From Accumulibacter sp. (GTDB lineage Bacteria; Pseudomonadota; Gammaproteobacteria; Burkholderiales; Rhodocyclaceae), in NCBI GenBank assembly GCA_031276375.1, contig JAISNE010000200.1:1-9120 (forward strand): DNA of 9,120 bases, read 5' to 3'. The position numbers were made by a program, and so were the translations under genes. Shown in pieces: positions 1 through 7,420 of the stretch (its first letter is position 1; each line of letters opens with the position of its first letter). The notes under the pieces are model-generated. The model saw only the letters and a list, made by a program, of their open reading frames with translations. It did not search any database and was not told the DNA's origin.

Positions 1-30
1 CAGGCGTTCCGCCTGCTTCCTTTCGGCAGG
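1..30. other. Hairpin-forming leader sequence upstream of the DeoR gene
   Basis: A perfect 6-bp inverted repeat with a 3-nt loop lies at 1-15 (caggcg, ttc, cgcctg). Its right arm (cctgc, 12-16) could instead pair with gcagg at 26-30, so two mutually exclusive hairpins are possible. It may be the end of a terminator for a gene left of the window, or a structure in the regulator's untranslated leader. No clear T-run follows. No coding region is recognised in bases 1-65. Confidence 0.25.
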
Positions 31-65
31 TTTCAGAAAGTTTTCATCGGGCGGTATCTCACGCG

Positions 66-833
66 ATGCTCAACATCGAACGAAAGAACCTGATCCTGGA
101 AATGCTCCGGGCCAAACAGGCGGTCACGGTGGCCGAACTGGGCGTGGCCCTTGGCGTTTCCGTCGTTACCGTGCGCAAGATGCTGATCGCCCTCGAACGG
201 CAGGGGCTGCTGCGGCGCACCCGCGGCGGAGCGGTTTCGGCGGCCATGCCCTTTCGGGAACTCGCGCTGACCGACAAGCTCAACGAGGCGAGGAAGGAAA
301 AACAGGCCATCGCGGCCAGGGCCTACGATCTGGTCGAGGATCAGGAGAGCCTCTACCTCGACGCCGGAAGCACGACGCTGGAACTGGCGCGGCTCATCAG
401 GAAGGGGCCGAAACGGAAGCTGACGCTGGCGACCAACGCGATCAACCTGGTGACCGAACTCCTGGACGCGCCGGACCTTCGGGTCGTGCTCACCGGCGGC
501 GAACTGCGCCATAGCGTCGTCTCCTGCATCGGCCCGCTGGCCGAAGCCGCCATCCGGGGTCTGCATTTCGACAAGGCCTTCATCGCGGCAAACCACGTGA
601 GCTTGAGTTTCGGCCCCTCGACGCCGGTTCCCGCCGAAGCCCAGGTCAAGCGCAGCGCCATTGAAGCCGCCTCCGCCGCCTATCTGCTCTGCGATTCGAG
701 CAAATTCGGCGGCGCCTCCCTGGTGCGCATCGCGCCCCTCTCCGCCTTCGCCGCCGTCATCAGCGACAGCGGCCTCGATGAGGGACACCGGCACGAACTC
801 GCCCGCGCCGGCATCCCGCTGTTGCTGGTCTGA
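66..833 (+). CDS. DeoR-family transcriptional regulator
   Basis: This 255-residue protein has the usual DeoR/GlpR length and layout. An N-terminal winged helix-turn-helix (about residues 1-58) contains the recognition-helix stretch VSVVTVRKMLIALERQGLL and the wing RTRGGA. A C-terminal phosphosugar-binding (DeoRC) domain follows: DAGSTT at 99-104 is the family's sugar-phosphate contact loop, TGGE is typical of the middle, and DSSKF at 210-214 is the conserved motif near the end. Family members usually repress carbohydrate catabolic genes and are released by a phosphorylated sugar. The target here is not visible because the left neighbour lies outside the window. The ATG at 66 gives the canonical DeoR N-terminus (MLNIERKNLILEML), although only a weak, distant G-rich stretch (48-54) could serve as ribosome binding site. 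The gene is convergent with the DUF1176 gene, 44 bp away. The family call is secure; the regulon is unknown. Confidence 0.93.
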   Translation: MLNIERKNLILEMLRAKQAVTVAELGVALGVSVVTVRKMLIALERQGLLRRTRGGAVSAAMPFRELALTDKLNEARKEKQAIAARAYDLVEDQESLYLDAGSTTLELARLIRKGPKRKLTLATNAINLVTELLDAPDLRVVLTGGELRHSVVSCIGPLAEAAIRGLHFDKAFIAANHVSLSFGPSTPVPAEAQVKRSAIEAASAAYLLCDSSKFGGASLVRIAPLSAFAAVISDSGLDEGHRHELARAGIPLLLV

Positions 834-842
834 TTCGCTCCA

Positions 843-873
843 GCCTCCGCGGCCCTCGCGGACGCGCCTTTTT
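843..873 (+). terminator. Probable Rho-independent terminator of the DeoR gene
   Basis: A 9-bp inverted repeat with one mismatch (gcctccgcg at 843-851, cgcggacgc at 857-865) encloses a 5-nt loop and is followed by gccttttt (866-873). It starts 9 nt after the DeoR stop codon. The T-run is on the plus strand only, so it should end the regulator transcript. The facing DUF1176 transcript has no U-tract here. Confidence 0.5.
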
Positions 874-877
874 CGAA

Positions 878-1990
878 CTACCTGGCGGTGCGAACTTCAG
901 TGACAATCGTGGGTAAAACCCATCCATCTGGCGGGACATTCGGTTTACACATCGCCGACGATGATGATTTTGTATGAATGAAGCGCGCGCCGTCCCAGGT
1001 CCACTCATCAGAGTTCCAGCAATCTCCCGTATCTCGCCCTTTACGATCCGCGGAAATAGTGCTTCCAATGAGGTGGGATGCCGATGTGGTGATCAGGGTC
1101 GGATCATAAGGCGCCAAGGTATTGAAGACCCAATAGCCGGTTCCGTTATTGTAAGTCCTCCTCCAGCAGTCGGTTGAAACCAGCATTTTTGTCTCGGTCA
1201 AGCGAATGGCCCGAAACCGCGGCCAATCGTCCTCAACAAGCTTCGGACAGTAGCCGTCGTCATCGTTTAAAGTTGCACGCAACGCTTCTTGCAAGGCGAC
1301 AGAGTTCTCGGTCACGAAGCGCTCATCGCCGGGCAATGGTTTGTGAAAAGGCACCGCGATAACTACCGGGGCAAGCCGTGGAGCAAATACGGAACGCTCG
1401 CTTCGCTTACCTTTCCTGACCAGCGCGCCTGGGGTGCCCAAACGCCCCTGGTATTCGTCCATCTTCAGCAGCACAGCCGCCGCTCCTTTGTCGGAAAGAC
1501 GCCAGCCAATATCCCCGGCAACCAGTTCAATTTTGCTATTGCGAAGAAGTGCGCGCAGCAGGGTCGAAATTTCTCTCGTTCCGAGTTCGGCAAACATGTT
1601 GTCCTCGATCACCAGTTTTCCCACATCGCGGTCGTTGATACGCAAACGCAGCGAAACTCCAAATGTGGATGGCAACTTATCCGCAGGGCGTTCCTCGCCG
1701 TCACCGCCAATCAAAAAGTCAGCAGTGACCGGCTCGTCAGGACCGGCTTTTCGTGTCAACAATAACGACACAAACAGCGCATCATCGTCACTTTGGTAGC
1801 CGGCGGCCCTGCATGTACAGGTGTTGTCGCAAACCAGCCGCCAGTCGTGATGACTGTAGCTCAAGCCCTCCGGACACACGACGGGCGGTTTTTTGTTTGC
1901 CAGAGGCCCGGCCTTTTCCGCCGCCGCGGCTTCGGCGCGGGCGTTCGGCAACAGGCAAAGCACGACGGCAAGCCACCACAGATGTTTCAT
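878..1990 (-). CDS. Secreted DUF1176 domain-containing protein
   Basis: The protein has 370 residues and a clear signal peptide (MKHLWWLAVVLCLLPNARA, predicted cut near residue 19), so it should act in the periplasm. The sequence matches my memory of DUF1176. Residues 49-65 hold the conserved DW..VCDN..xCRAAGY block, the centre (about 165-195) has SDKGAAAVLLKMDEYQGR with GTPGALVRKG, and the C-terminal part has the GDCW...WTWDG..F pattern ending in a late cysteine. Several cysteines (39, 54, 58, 60 and C-terminal ones) could form disulfides. The family's biochemical function is not known. The ATG at 1990 is well supported by an AGGAG ribosome binding site (complement of 1997-2001). It lies downstream of, and in the same orientation as, the sigma/DUF3619/DUF3106 genes, but 81 bp and a repeat element separate it from DUF3106, so co-transcription is uncertain. 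Stretches of the gene are only 47-52% GC, against about 70% in a sampled stretch of ilvC. Confidence 0.85.
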   Translation of the reverse strand: MKHLWWLAVVLCLLPNARAEAAAAEKAGPLANKKPPVVCPEGLSYSHHDWRLVCDNTCTCRAAGYQSDDDALFVSLLLTRKAGPDEPVTADFLIGGDGEERPADKLPSTFGVSLRLRINDRDVGKLVIEDNMFAELGTREISTLLRALLRNSKIELVAGDIGWRLSDKGAAAVLLKMDEYQGRLGTPGALVRKGKRSERSVFAPRLAPVVIAVPFHKPLPGDERFVTENSVALQEALRATLNDDDGYCPKLVEDDWPRFRAIRLTETKMLVSTDCWRRTYNNGTGYWVFNTLAPYDPTLITTSASHLIGSTISADRKGRDTGDCWNSDEWTWDGARFIHTKSSSSAMCKPNVPPDGWVLPTIVTEVRTAR

Positions 1991-2005
1991 GCAAGTCTCC
2001 TGGCT

Positions 2006-2088
2006 CCAGAGGACAGAGGATAGTCATATTGCGGCGCTACGCGCCGGTAACTGACTGTCATCTGTCCTCTGTCATCTGTCCTCTGTCA
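2006..2088. repeat. Palindromic element with 14-bp tandem repeat
   Basis: The left arm (2007-2023, cagaggacagaggatag) matches the reverse complement of the right arm (2055-2071, ctgtcatctgtcctctg) at 15 of 17 positions. The right arm is tandemly duplicated: the 14-bp unit gtcatctgtcctct occurs at 2057-2070 and again at 2071-2084. Between the arms sits a perfect hairpin, cggcgc-tac-gcgccg (2032-2046). The whole resembles an extragenic palindrome or a small non-autonomous element. It carries no coding capacity of its own, but the DUF3106 stop codon (2072-2074) and its last five residues (VTEDR) are encoded inside the duplicated arm. Whether other copies exist in the genome cannot be seen here. 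Confidence 0.7.
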
Positions 2089-2632
2089 CCCACTTCAGCG
2101 TCGGGCCGCCCGTTTTCCACGCCGGCAGCGGCGCCGCCGGAAGAAGGGCGCGGACGGGCGCGGTGGGCACGCGGGATAGCAGCGGGCGGGCCGGCTTGCC
2201 GGACGCCTGTTTTTTGAGTTTCGCCCTTTCTTCCTCGGGAAGGCTGGAATATTCCTCCCATTTTTGCTTGAGTTCCCGCCGCTTGCTGGCGGACAGCCGC
2301 TGCGCGGATTTGTAGTTTTCGCGGGCGATCCGCTGTTCTTCGGGCGAAAGCTTGTGCCATTTCTGCATTTGCCCTTGCAGACGGCGCTGTTCTCCGGGAT
2401 TGAGCGCGGTGAAACGCGCGGCGATGCCCAGCCATTTCTTCTGGCTGAAAGGCTCCAGCGAATCCCATTCGTCACTGAGCGGCGCCAGGATGATTTTCTG
2501 CGGGACGCTGAGTTTGCTCCAGGGGGGCTGGGGGGGCGTGGCGATGACCGCGGGGCCGGCCGTTTGCGTCCAGCCGGGCGCGGCAAGGAGAAGGCTCAGG
2601 ATCACTGCGCCGACGATTTGCTGTCGAGCCAT
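2072..2632 (-). CDS. Exported DUF3106 domain-containing protein
   Basis: This 186-residue protein has an N-terminal signal peptide (hydrophobic core VGAVILSLLLAAPGW). A charged, probably all-helical middle (about residues 38-145) follows, built from recurring tryptophan/leucine/EQ units: L..EWDSLEPFSQKKW, then F.ALNPGEQRRL, W.KLSPEEQRIA, W.EYSSLPEEERAKL. That pattern is characteristic of DUF3106. The C-terminal 40 residues are Pro/Ala-rich and low complexity. The family is found mostly in Betaproteobacteria next to a sigma factor and DUF3619. Its function is not established; a periplasmic helical sensor or chaperone-like partner is only an inference. The start at 2632 overlaps the DUF3619 gene by 31 bp, which suggests translational coupling, with an AAGGG (complement of 2642-2646) nine bases upstream. 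The last residues are read from the 14-bp repeat. Confidence 0.85.
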   Translation of the reverse strand: MARQQIVGAVILSLLLAAPGWTQTAGPAVIATPPQPPWSKLSVPQKIILAPLSDEWDSLEPFSQKKWLGIAARFTALNPGEQRRLQGQMQKWHKLSPEEQRIARENYKSAQRLSASKRRELKQKWEEYSSLPEEERAKLKKQASGKPARPLLSRVPTAPVRALLPAAPLPAWKTGGPTLKWVTEDR

Positions 2633-2982
2633 GCGGCGAAACCCTTGTCGGTGAAAGCGCCGATCGGCAATTCGTCGGAAAGGATCGCCGAATCGATGTT
2701 GCCCAGTTCCTGTACGCGCTGGTCGGCCATCCAGACGGTCGACCAGAAGGCACCCGCCAGCAAGGCGACGGCCGCCAGCGTCTGGCTGAAACGAAGATGG
2801 CTGGAACGGAACGAAAAAAGATGGCCGGCCGCCGCCAGCAGCGGATGGGCGGCGGTCTGTTTCCGGCGGGCCAGCGCCGCCTGCCTGGCGGCGGACAGGC
2901 GTTCGAGCGTTCCGGGAGGAAGGTCGCGCAAGCCGCGGTTCAGGTGTTGTCTGACCGTGTAAGCGAACTGCCGCTCGTTCAT
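2602..2982 (-). CDS. DUF3619 family single-pass membrane protein, candidate anti-sigma factor
   Basis: The protein has 126 residues. It has a basic, helical N-terminal region (residues 1-60, starting MNERQFAYTVRQHLNRGL), one membrane segment (about 67-85) and a short C-terminal tail of about 41 residues with the family motif ELPIGAFTDKGFAAWL. This fits DUF3619 in length and motif. The ATG at 2982 overlaps the sigma-factor stop as ATGA (2979-2982), indicating translational coupling, and a purine-rich AAGGGGG lies nine bases upstream. The in-frame ATG further upstream (3066) falls deep inside the sigma gene and is rejected. A small single-pass protein coupled directly behind an ECF sigma factor has the layout of an anti-sigma factor, with the N-terminus cytoplasmic. 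That role is inferred from position and topology. I see no recognised anti-sigma motif such as the zinc-binding HxxxCxxC. Confidence 0.85.
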   Translation of the reverse strand: MNERQFAYTVRQHLNRGLRDLPPGTLERLSAARQAALARRKQTAAHPLLAAAGHLFSFRSSHLRFSQTLAAVALLAGAFWSTVWMADQRVQELGNIDSAILSDELPIGAFTDKGFAAWLDSKSSAQ

Positions 2983-3596
2983 AAGCTGATCCCCCTTGCC
3001 TTCAATGCCGCCGCCAGCGCGTGCGTCGCGCGCGAGCAATGCGTCTTGACGCTGCCTTGCGAACAACCCATTGCCGAAGCCGTTTCCGCGACATCCATGT
3101 CTTCCCAGTAACGCATCAGGAAAGCTTCGCGTTGACGCGCGGGCAGAAGCATTATCTCTCTTTCAAGGATTTCGAGCATCTGCGATTGCTGGAAATGTCT
3201 CTCGGGAGAATCCCGCATGGCGGCCTCGGAGTCGGTTTCGAGCATCTCCAGCGGATCGTATTCTTCGTCCTCGCCGGAAGAAAAGGACGAGAACAGCGTG
3301 GTCCACAGCGAACGGATCCGGCTGCGCCGGTAATGGTCGCGGATCGTGTTCTGCATGATGCGCTGGAACAGCATCGGCAGTTCGCCCGCCGGACGGTCGC
3401 CATATTTTTCGGCGAGCTTCATCATCGAGTCCTGCACGATATCGAGCGCCGTCTCCTCGTTGCGCACGGCGAACATGGCCTGCTTGAACGCGCGTCGCTC
3501 GGTGGCGGCAAGAAAATCCGATAATTCGCGTTGGCTGGCCAGAGTGGAATTCCTTGAAGGCGGGGGGATTGGTTCCGGAACGAGGATGTCGAACAA
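2979..3596 (-). CDS. ECF-type RNA polymerase sigma factor
   Basis: This is a sigma-70 family protein of up to 205 residues. Region 2 (about 35-95) contains FAVRNEETALDIVQDSMMKL and the -10-contacting helix LPMLFQRIMQNTIRDHYRR. Region 4 (about 150-200) contains LPARQREAFLMRYWEDM and the helix-turn-helix VAETASAMGCSQGSVKTH. There is no region 1 or 3, as expected for group 4 factors. The acidic linker (EDEEYDPLEMLETD) is typical of this betaproteobacterial subfamily, which sits beside DUF3619/DUF3106. The start is unclear. The only standard initiator upstream of region 2 is a TTG at 3596 with no visible Shine-Dalgarno. A CTG at 3542 has AAGGA eight bases upstream and would begin LASQRELSDFL, close to where homologues start as I remember them. 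The gene heads the minus-strand cluster and is divergent from ilvI across 79 bp. Its regulon is unknown. Confidence 0.9.
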   Translation of the reverse strand: MFDILVPEPIPPPSRNSTLASQRELSDFLAATERRAFKQAMFAVRNEETALDIVQDSMMKLAEKYGDRPAGELPMLFQRIMQNTIRDHYRRSRIRSLWTTLFSSFSSGEDEEYDPLEMLETDSEAAMRDSPERHFQQSQMLEILEREIMLLPARQREAFLMRYWEDMDVAETASAMGCSQGSVKTHCSRATHALAAALKARGISL

Positions 3597-3604
3597 CGGC
3601 GGTC

Positions 3605-3633
3605 TTGACCAAACCCGGCCCAGGCTTTAACGT
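3605..3633 (+). promoter_or_regulatory. Candidate sigma-70 promoter for ilvI-ilvH-ilvC
   Basis: TTGACC (3605-3610, five of six matches to the -35 consensus) lies 17 bp from TAACGT (3628-3633, three of six matches to -10). Transcription would begin near 3640, leaving a leader of about 35 nt before ilvI. That leaves no room for a leader peptide with attenuator. The site sits in the 79-bp divergent region shared with the sigma gene, for which I see no convincing promoter. Confidence 0.4.
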
Positions 3634-3675
3634 TGCGCGTTTTTTCCAGTAGTTTTTCTTTGTAGGGCGAGAACC

Positions 3676-5382
3676 ATGACCATGATGACCGGTGCGGAAA
3701 TTGTAATCAGGTGCCTGCAGGAAGAAAAGGTCGAATACGTTTTTGGCTATCCCGGCGGCTCGGTGCTGTACCTTTACGACGAGCTGTTCAAGCAGGACAA
3801 GGTCAAGCATATCCTGGTCCGCCACGAACAGGCGGCGGTGCACGCGGCGGATGCGTTTTCGCGCTCCACGCGGCGCATCGGCGTGGCCATGGTGACTTCC
3901 GGGCCGGGCGCGACCAACGCGGTGACCGGCATCGCCACGGCGTACATGGATTCGATTCCGCTGGTGGTCATTTCCGGGCAGGTGCCGACCACCCACATCG
4001 GCCAGGACGCTTTCCAGGAATGCGACACCGTGGGCATCACCCGGCCCTGCGTGAAACACAACTTTCTGGTCAAGGACGTGCGCGATCTGGCCGTGACCAT
4101 CAAGAAGGCGTTCTACATCGCCGGCAGCGGGCGGCCGGGGCCGGTGGTGATCGACGTGCCCAAGGACGTGACGGCCGCCCGGTGCGAGTTCGACTATCCG
4201 GCCGAGATCAGGCTGCGTTCGTACAATCCGGTCATCAAGGGGCATTCCGGGCAGATCAGGAAAGCGGTTCAATTGCTTGCCGGCGCGAGGCGGCCGGTGA
4301 TCCTGGGCGGCGGCGGCGTGATTCTGTCGAACGCCGCGGAACGGCTGACCCGCCTGACGCAATTGCTCGATTTTCCGATCGCCACGACCTTGATGGGGCT
4401 GGGCGGCTACCCCGGCACCGACCGGCGCTTTCTCGGCATGCCCGGCATGCACGGCACCGTCGAGGCCAACATGGCGATGCAGCACTGCGACGTGCTGCTG
4501 GCCATCGGCACTCGTTTCGATGACCGCGTGATCGGCAATCCGGAGGATTTTTCCGCCATCGCCCGCAAGATCATCCACGTCGATATCGACCCGTCCTCGA
4601 TCTCCAAGCGCGTGCGCGTCGACGTGCCGATCGTCGGCAGCGTTCCCGATGTGCTCGAAGAGATGATCCGCCTGCTGGAAGCCGAGCGGGAAAGAAAGGA
4701 TATCTCCGAATGGTGGAAGGAAATCGAGGACTGGCGCTCCCGGCAGTGCCAGAAATACACCATGAGGGACGACGCCATCATGCCCCAGTACGTGATCGAG
4801 AAACTGTGGGAGATCACGCGGGGCGAGGCGATCGTCACCTCCGACGTCGGCCAGCACCAGATGTGGACGGCGCAGTATTACAAGTTCGATCAGCCGCGCC
4901 GCTGGCTGAATTCGGGCGGGCTGGGCACGATGGGCGTGGGTTTGCCCTACGCCATCGGGGCCGCGTTCGCCAACCCGGACAGGCAGGTGGTCTGCGTCAC
5001 CGGCGACGGTTCGATCCAGATGTGCATTCAGGAACTTTCGACGGCCAAGCAGTTCGGACTGCCGATCAAGATCGTCAACCTGAACAATCGCTATCTCGGC
5101 ATGGTCCGCCAGTGGCAGGAAATGTTCTATAGCCGCCGCTATTCCCAGACCTACATGGATTCGCTCCCCGATTTCGTGAGGCTGGCCGAAGCCTACGGTC
5201 ATGTGGGCATCCGCGTGGAACAGCCGGGGGAGGTCGAGGCCGCGCTGAAAAAGGCCTTTGTCGACCACCGCGACGAGCTGGTTTTCCTCGATGTCCGCAC
5301 CGCGCGGGAAGCCAACGTCTATCCGATGGTGGCGGCGGGCAAGGGATTGTCCCAAATGATCCTGGCCGACGAGAATATGTGA
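3676..5382 (+). CDS. ilvI: Acetolactate synthase (AHAS), large catalytic subunit
   Basis: This 568-residue enzyme uses thiamine diphosphate. It condenses two pyruvates to 2-acetolactate, or pyruvate with 2-oxobutyrate to 2-aceto-2-hydroxybutyrate, the first common step of valine, leucine and isoleucine synthesis in the cytoplasm. Full family length and all three domains are present: the PYR domain with the catalytic glutamate E51 in RHEQAA, the central FAD-associated domain (about 190-330), and the PP domain with the ThDP/Mg motif GDG (443-445) through NN (470-471). P104 in SGQVP and W480 in MVRQWQ, positions that line the herbicide site in known AHAS enzymes, are unchanged. The biosynthetic type is favoured over catabolic AlsS because a regulatory subunit gene follows 10 bp downstream. 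The ATG at 3676 has AGGG eight bases upstream; ATGs at 3682 and 3685 are alternatives. Some annotations would call it ilvB. Confidence 0.98.
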   Translation: MTMMTGAEIVIRCLQEEKVEYVFGYPGGSVLYLYDELFKQDKVKHILVRHEQAAVHAADAFSRSTRRIGVAMVTSGPGATNAVTGIATAYMDSIPLVVISGQVPTTHIGQDAFQECDTVGITRPCVKHNFLVKDVRDLAVTIKKAFYIAGSGRPGPVVIDVPKDVTAARCEFDYPAEIRLRSYNPVIKGHSGQIRKAVQLLAGARRPVILGGGGVILSNAAERLTRLTQLLDFPIATTLMGLGGYPGTDRRFLGMPGMHGTVEANMAMQHCDVLLAIGTRFDDRVIGNPEDFSAIARKIIHVDIDPSSISKRVRVDVPIVGSVPDVLEEMIRLLEAERERKDISEWWKEIEDWRSRQCQKYTMRDDAIMPQYVIEKLWEITRGEAIVTSDVGQHQMWTAQYYKFDQPRRWLNSGGLGTMGVGLPYAIGAAFANPDRQVVCVTGDGSIQMCIQELSTAKQFGLPIKIVNLNNRYLGMVRQWQEMFYSRRYSQTYMDSLPDFVRLAEAYGHVGIRVEQPGEVEAALKKAFVDHRDELVFLDVRTAREANVYPMVAAGKGLSQMILADENM

Positions 5383-5392
5383 GGGAGAGAAC

Positions 5393-5884
5393 ATGCGACA
5401 TATCATTTCAATCCTGCTGGAAAACGAAGCCGGCGCGCTCTCGCGGGTGGCCGGGCTTTTTTCGGCGCGCGGGTATAATATCGAAACGCTGACGGTGGCT
5501 CCCACCGAGGACGATTCACTGTCCCGCCTGACCATCGTGACCTCCGGCAGCGACGAAGTCATCGAGCAGATCACCAAACAATTGAACAAACTGATCGACG
5601 TCATCAAGGTCGTCGATCTCTCCGAGGCGGCGCATATCGAGCGCGAGCTGATGCTCATCAAGGTGCGCGCCTCCGGCGAGGACCGTGAAGAAATGAAACG
5701 CATGGCGGATATCTATCGGGGGCGCATCATCGACGTGACCGACGCGACCTACGTGATCGAGCTGACCGGCAGCGGGTCGAAACTCGATTCATTCATCCAG
5801 GCCATCGACGCGGATCTCATCCTGGAAACCGTGCGTACCGGCGTCAGCGGCATCGCCCGTGGCGACCGGGTTCTGAAAGTCTGA
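5393..5884 (+). CDS. ilvH: Acetolactate synthase, small regulatory subunit
   Basis: This 163-residue protein is the length of E. coli IlvH. The N-terminal ACT domain (about residues 3-75) contains NEAGALSRVAGLFSARGYNIE, and a C-terminal small-subunit domain follows (about 82-160). It binds and activates the catalytic subunit and confers feedback inhibition by valine. Residues G14, S17, N29 and A36, positions whose substitution gives valine resistance in E. coli IlvH as I recall, are all the wild-type residues here, so normal valine sensitivity is expected. A GAGGGAGA ribosome binding site overlaps the end of ilvI, and the 10-bp gap indicates one operon. Also known as ilvN in some genomes. Confidence 0.98.
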   Translation: MRHIISILLENEAGALSRVAGLFSARGYNIETLTVAPTEDDSLSRLTIVTSGSDEVIEQITKQLNKLIDVIKVVDLSEAAHIERELMLIKVRASGEDREEMKRMADIYRGRIIDVTDATYVIELTGSGSKLDSFIQAIDADLILETVRTGVSGIARGDRVLKV

Positions 5885-6928
<1,044 letters not shown>

Positions 6929-6981
6929 CGCCGCATGGCGATACCGGGGAAACGGATTTCGTTCCGGCGGCGCCTTTTTTT
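6929..6981 (+). terminator. Rho-independent terminator after ilvC
   Basis: Directly after the ilvC stop, cgccgc (6929-6934) can pair with gcggcg (6967-6972). Inside it, ccgg..aacg (6944-6954, with a 3-nt bulge) pairs with cgttccgg (6960-6967); the two stems share one base, so one will dominate. Seven T residues follow at 6975-6981. It separates the ilv operon from the next gene, whose ribosome binding site begins only eight bases later. Confidence 0.6.
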
Positions 6982-7003
6982 CAACACCAAGGAGTCATTA
7001 CCA

Positions 7004-7366
7004 ATGAAACCACGTCTTTTCTTCGTCGCACTCGCTCTTCTCGCCGCCCCGCCTGTCTGCGCGCAGGGCGGCTTCGTCGACAACTCCGGGCGATCCGCCG
7101 CTTCCGCCGCGCTCTCCGTCGAGGAAGCGAAAAAGCTGCGCGACGATAGTCCCGTGCAATTGCAGGGCAACATCGTGCGCGCGCTGGGCGACGAAAAATA
7201 CGTGCTGCGCGACGCCAGCGGCGAAATCGTCGTGGAAATCGACGACGACGTGTGGCGCGGCGTAACCGTCGGTCCGGACGACAAGGTGGAGATTCGCGGC
7301 GAAATCGACAGGGATTTCCCCGGTTTTTCCGTGGAGATCGAAGTTGACGCGGTCAAGAAGCCGTAA
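7004..7366 (+). CDS. YgiW/YdeI (BOF-fold) family periplasmic protein
   Basis: The protein has 120 residues, with a signal peptide (MKPRLFFVALALLAAPPVCA, cut predicted before QGG) and a mature domain of about 100 residues. The domain (about 50-118) matches the bacterial OB-fold family of E. coli YgiW: VQLQGNIVRALGDEKYVLRD, then SGEIVVEIDDDVW, then a V.PDDKVEIRGEID strand and a final VEIEVDAV strand. In enterobacteria, relatives are linked to tolerance of oxidative, cationic peptide and other stresses; the ligand is unclear. The ATG at 7004 follows a strong AAGGAG (6989-6994) nine bases upstream and gives the signal peptide, so an in-frame ATG at 6935 inside the terminator is rejected. It lies between ilvC and psd, where I would not expect a gene in most relatives. 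With a terminator upstream, it probably depends on read-through or its own promoter. Confidence 0.88.
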   Translation: MKPRLFFVALALLAAPPVCAQGGFVDNSGRSAASAALSVEEAKKLRDDSPVQLQGNIVRALGDEKYVLRDASGEIVVEIDDDVWRGVTVGPDDKVEIRGEIDRDFPGFSVEIEVDAVKKP

Positions 7367-7420
7367 GCCCTTGCCGCGCCATTCGCAACGTTTGCCAAGC
7401 GCAATGAACCCGGACGTCCG

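Noticed and set aside
33..794. A 253-codon minus-strand frame opposite the DeoR regulator
   Set aside because: The plus-strand DeoR protein has clear family motifs throughout. The antisense translation is low complexity, rich in Gly, Arg and Gln.
2057..2084. The two 14-bp tandem copies as a possible CRISPR array
   Set aside because: The copies are directly adjacent with no spacer, far shorter than CRISPR repeats, and no cas gene is present.
3163..5703. An 846-codon open frame on the minus strand opposite ilvI and ilvH
   Set aside because: It lies antisense to unmistakable ilvI and ilvH coding sequence and also crosses part of the sigma gene. Its His/Asp/Arg-rich, non-domain composition is the usual product of reading GC-rich coding DNA on the wrong strand.
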